From assembly GCA_021820675.1 (NCBI GenBank), contig JAKADI010000108.1, positions 1-6,332 on the forward strand: a stretch of DNA of 6,332 nucleotides, read 5' to 3'. The notes beneath the pieces are model-generated. The model searched no databases. It was not told the DNA's origin and saw only the letters and a list, made by a program, of their open reading frames with translations. Shown here piece after piece: positions 5,745-6,332 of this stretch (within the stretch, counting starts at the first letter, position 1; each line of letters opens with the position of its first letter). A program made the position numbers and the translations under genes. Source of the DNA: Bacillota bacterium (GTDB lineage Bacteria; Bacillota; Sulfobacillia; Sulfobacillales; Sulfobacillaceae).

Positions 5745-6122
5745 AGTGCCCTTTTTTCAAAGTGGATAGTTTGCAACGACGGTCGATGCAGTGCGTGCAG
5801 ACGAGGGAGAGGAGTAACTGCAACAAATGGCGTGCATTCTCCCCCTTGTCTGATAAGACCCGTATTCTGCAAGCAATGGAGATGAAACCGACGACAGTGT
5901 CCCAACGTTTCACAAGATAGGTGCGTTTTTTAATGTGGTCAATGGGCACCCCTTCGAGGATATAATTGTTTGGGCTAGGGGGTGTTTTTCCTTAACTTAA
6001 TCCCGGTTAAAATCTCGAGTTTTTTCAGATCAAAGCCTCGGGCATTGGTTAAACCGCCAAACGTAAATTATTACCCAATATACCCATGTGAAACCCTACA
6101 CCACTGCCGTACTCACATACCG
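5745..6122. other. Stretch without a recognisable gene
   Basis: Minus-strand frames of about 80 and 120 codons cross this area (to 5949 and 5905) but show no convincing ribosome binding site, and the translations look like decayed or random sequence. One contains IKKRTYLVKRWDTVVGFISI, which might be part of an old transposase, though I cannot assign it. CACCCC (5947-5952) pairs with GGGGTG (5979-5984) and is followed by five T, a weak terminator-like hairpin on the plus strand. No clear terminator follows the permease stop at 6123. Confidence 0.4.
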
Positions 6123-6332
6123 TTATTCATCCGCAATGATGCTACCAACCCGCTTAACCAAATCCGGTATTTGCCGCTGCCGAATTACTGCGTAAATGGC
6201 ACCAATAATCAAAACCGCCAGAACGATGCCGGGAAAAAGATTAAATGGGGCAGGCTGTCCTGGCTGAATTAATCCCCATAAAGGGAAGAGCAACGCCAAA
6301 GTGCCTAAAATGGGCACGATAAAATGTTTCCA
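6123..6332 (-). CDS. C-terminal end of an amino-acid-permease-like membrane protein (5' part outside window)
   Basis: The minus-strand frame is open from the right edge and ends at TAA (6125-6123), giving the last 69 residues. It begins WKHFIVPILGTLALLFPLWG, a membrane helix, followed by a loop (LIQPGQPAPFNLFPG), a second helix (IVLAVLIIGAIYAVI) and a cytoplasmic tail (RQRQIPDLVKRVGSIIADE). The 'FN-x-FP' before the last helix and the acidic 'VG-x-I-x-x-E' end resemble C-termini of APC-superfamily amino acid permeases, which import amino acids using ion gradients. A GTG at 6317 could be mistaken for a start, but the frame continues upstream with hydrophobic sequence. The substrate cannot be inferred from this piece, and another multi-helix transporter family is possible. 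Confidence 0.65.
   Translation of the reverse strand, partial: WKHFIVPILGTLALLFPLWGLIQPGQPAPFNLFPGIVLAVLIIGAIYAVIRQRQIPDLVKRVGSIIADE

Noticed and set aside
5982..6272. 96-codon plus-strand frame opposite the permease end
   Set aside because: It is antisense to a membrane protein with clear helices, and the translation has no recognisable features.

Overview
The window looks like chromosomal DNA of a Gram-positive-type bacterium with about 50% GC. The gene content resembles acidophilic Firmicutes such as Sulfobacillus. That placement rests on overall protein style and GC, not on a database match, so treat it as tentative. Both tRNA genes carry an encoded CCA end. No phage genes, CRISPR array or intact insertion sequence is visible.

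Left third (1-3416, all minus strand): a tightly packed cytochrome c maturation (System I) operon, read from right to left as ccmE, ccmF, a 64-residue membrane-anchored zinc-ribbon-like protein, and a secreted/membrane protein that runs off the left edge. CcmE has the cysteine-type haem-binding motif CPNHY (CxxxY) in place of the usual HxxxY. This is the hallmark of the variant System I known from archaea and Desulfovibrio, which lacks CcmH. No CcmH is visible here; the two small undescribed proteins sit in the position where ccmH/ccmI lie in classical operons. Gene spacings (6 nt, a 4-nt ATGA overlap, and TAA directly followed by ATG) indicate translational coupling. CcmE carries haem to CcmF, which would ligate it to apocytochrome c on the outer face of the membrane. 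ccmA, ccmB and ccmC are not in the window.

Middle (3417-5493): the ccm operon is divergent from a tRNA-Leu(CAG) gene, and a perfect 9-bp inverted repeat lies between them, overlapping the likely promoters. A 640-bp stretch with hairpins but no convincing gene follows. Next come a 200-residue protein of unknown function, a decayed fragment of a zinc-type alcohol dehydrogenase/quinone oxidoreductase (MDR) gene that converges on it and shares its stop site, and then tRNA-Leu(GAG).

Right end (5494-6332): a gene-poor stretch with a likely relic of an ISAzo13-type transposase, then the C-terminal end of an amino-acid-permease-like membrane protein on the minus strand, which continues past the right edge.

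The region between and just beyond the two tRNA-Leu genes behaves like a decaying accessory segment. The ccm operon is intact, and its two uncharacterised downstream genes are the most promising unexplained part.
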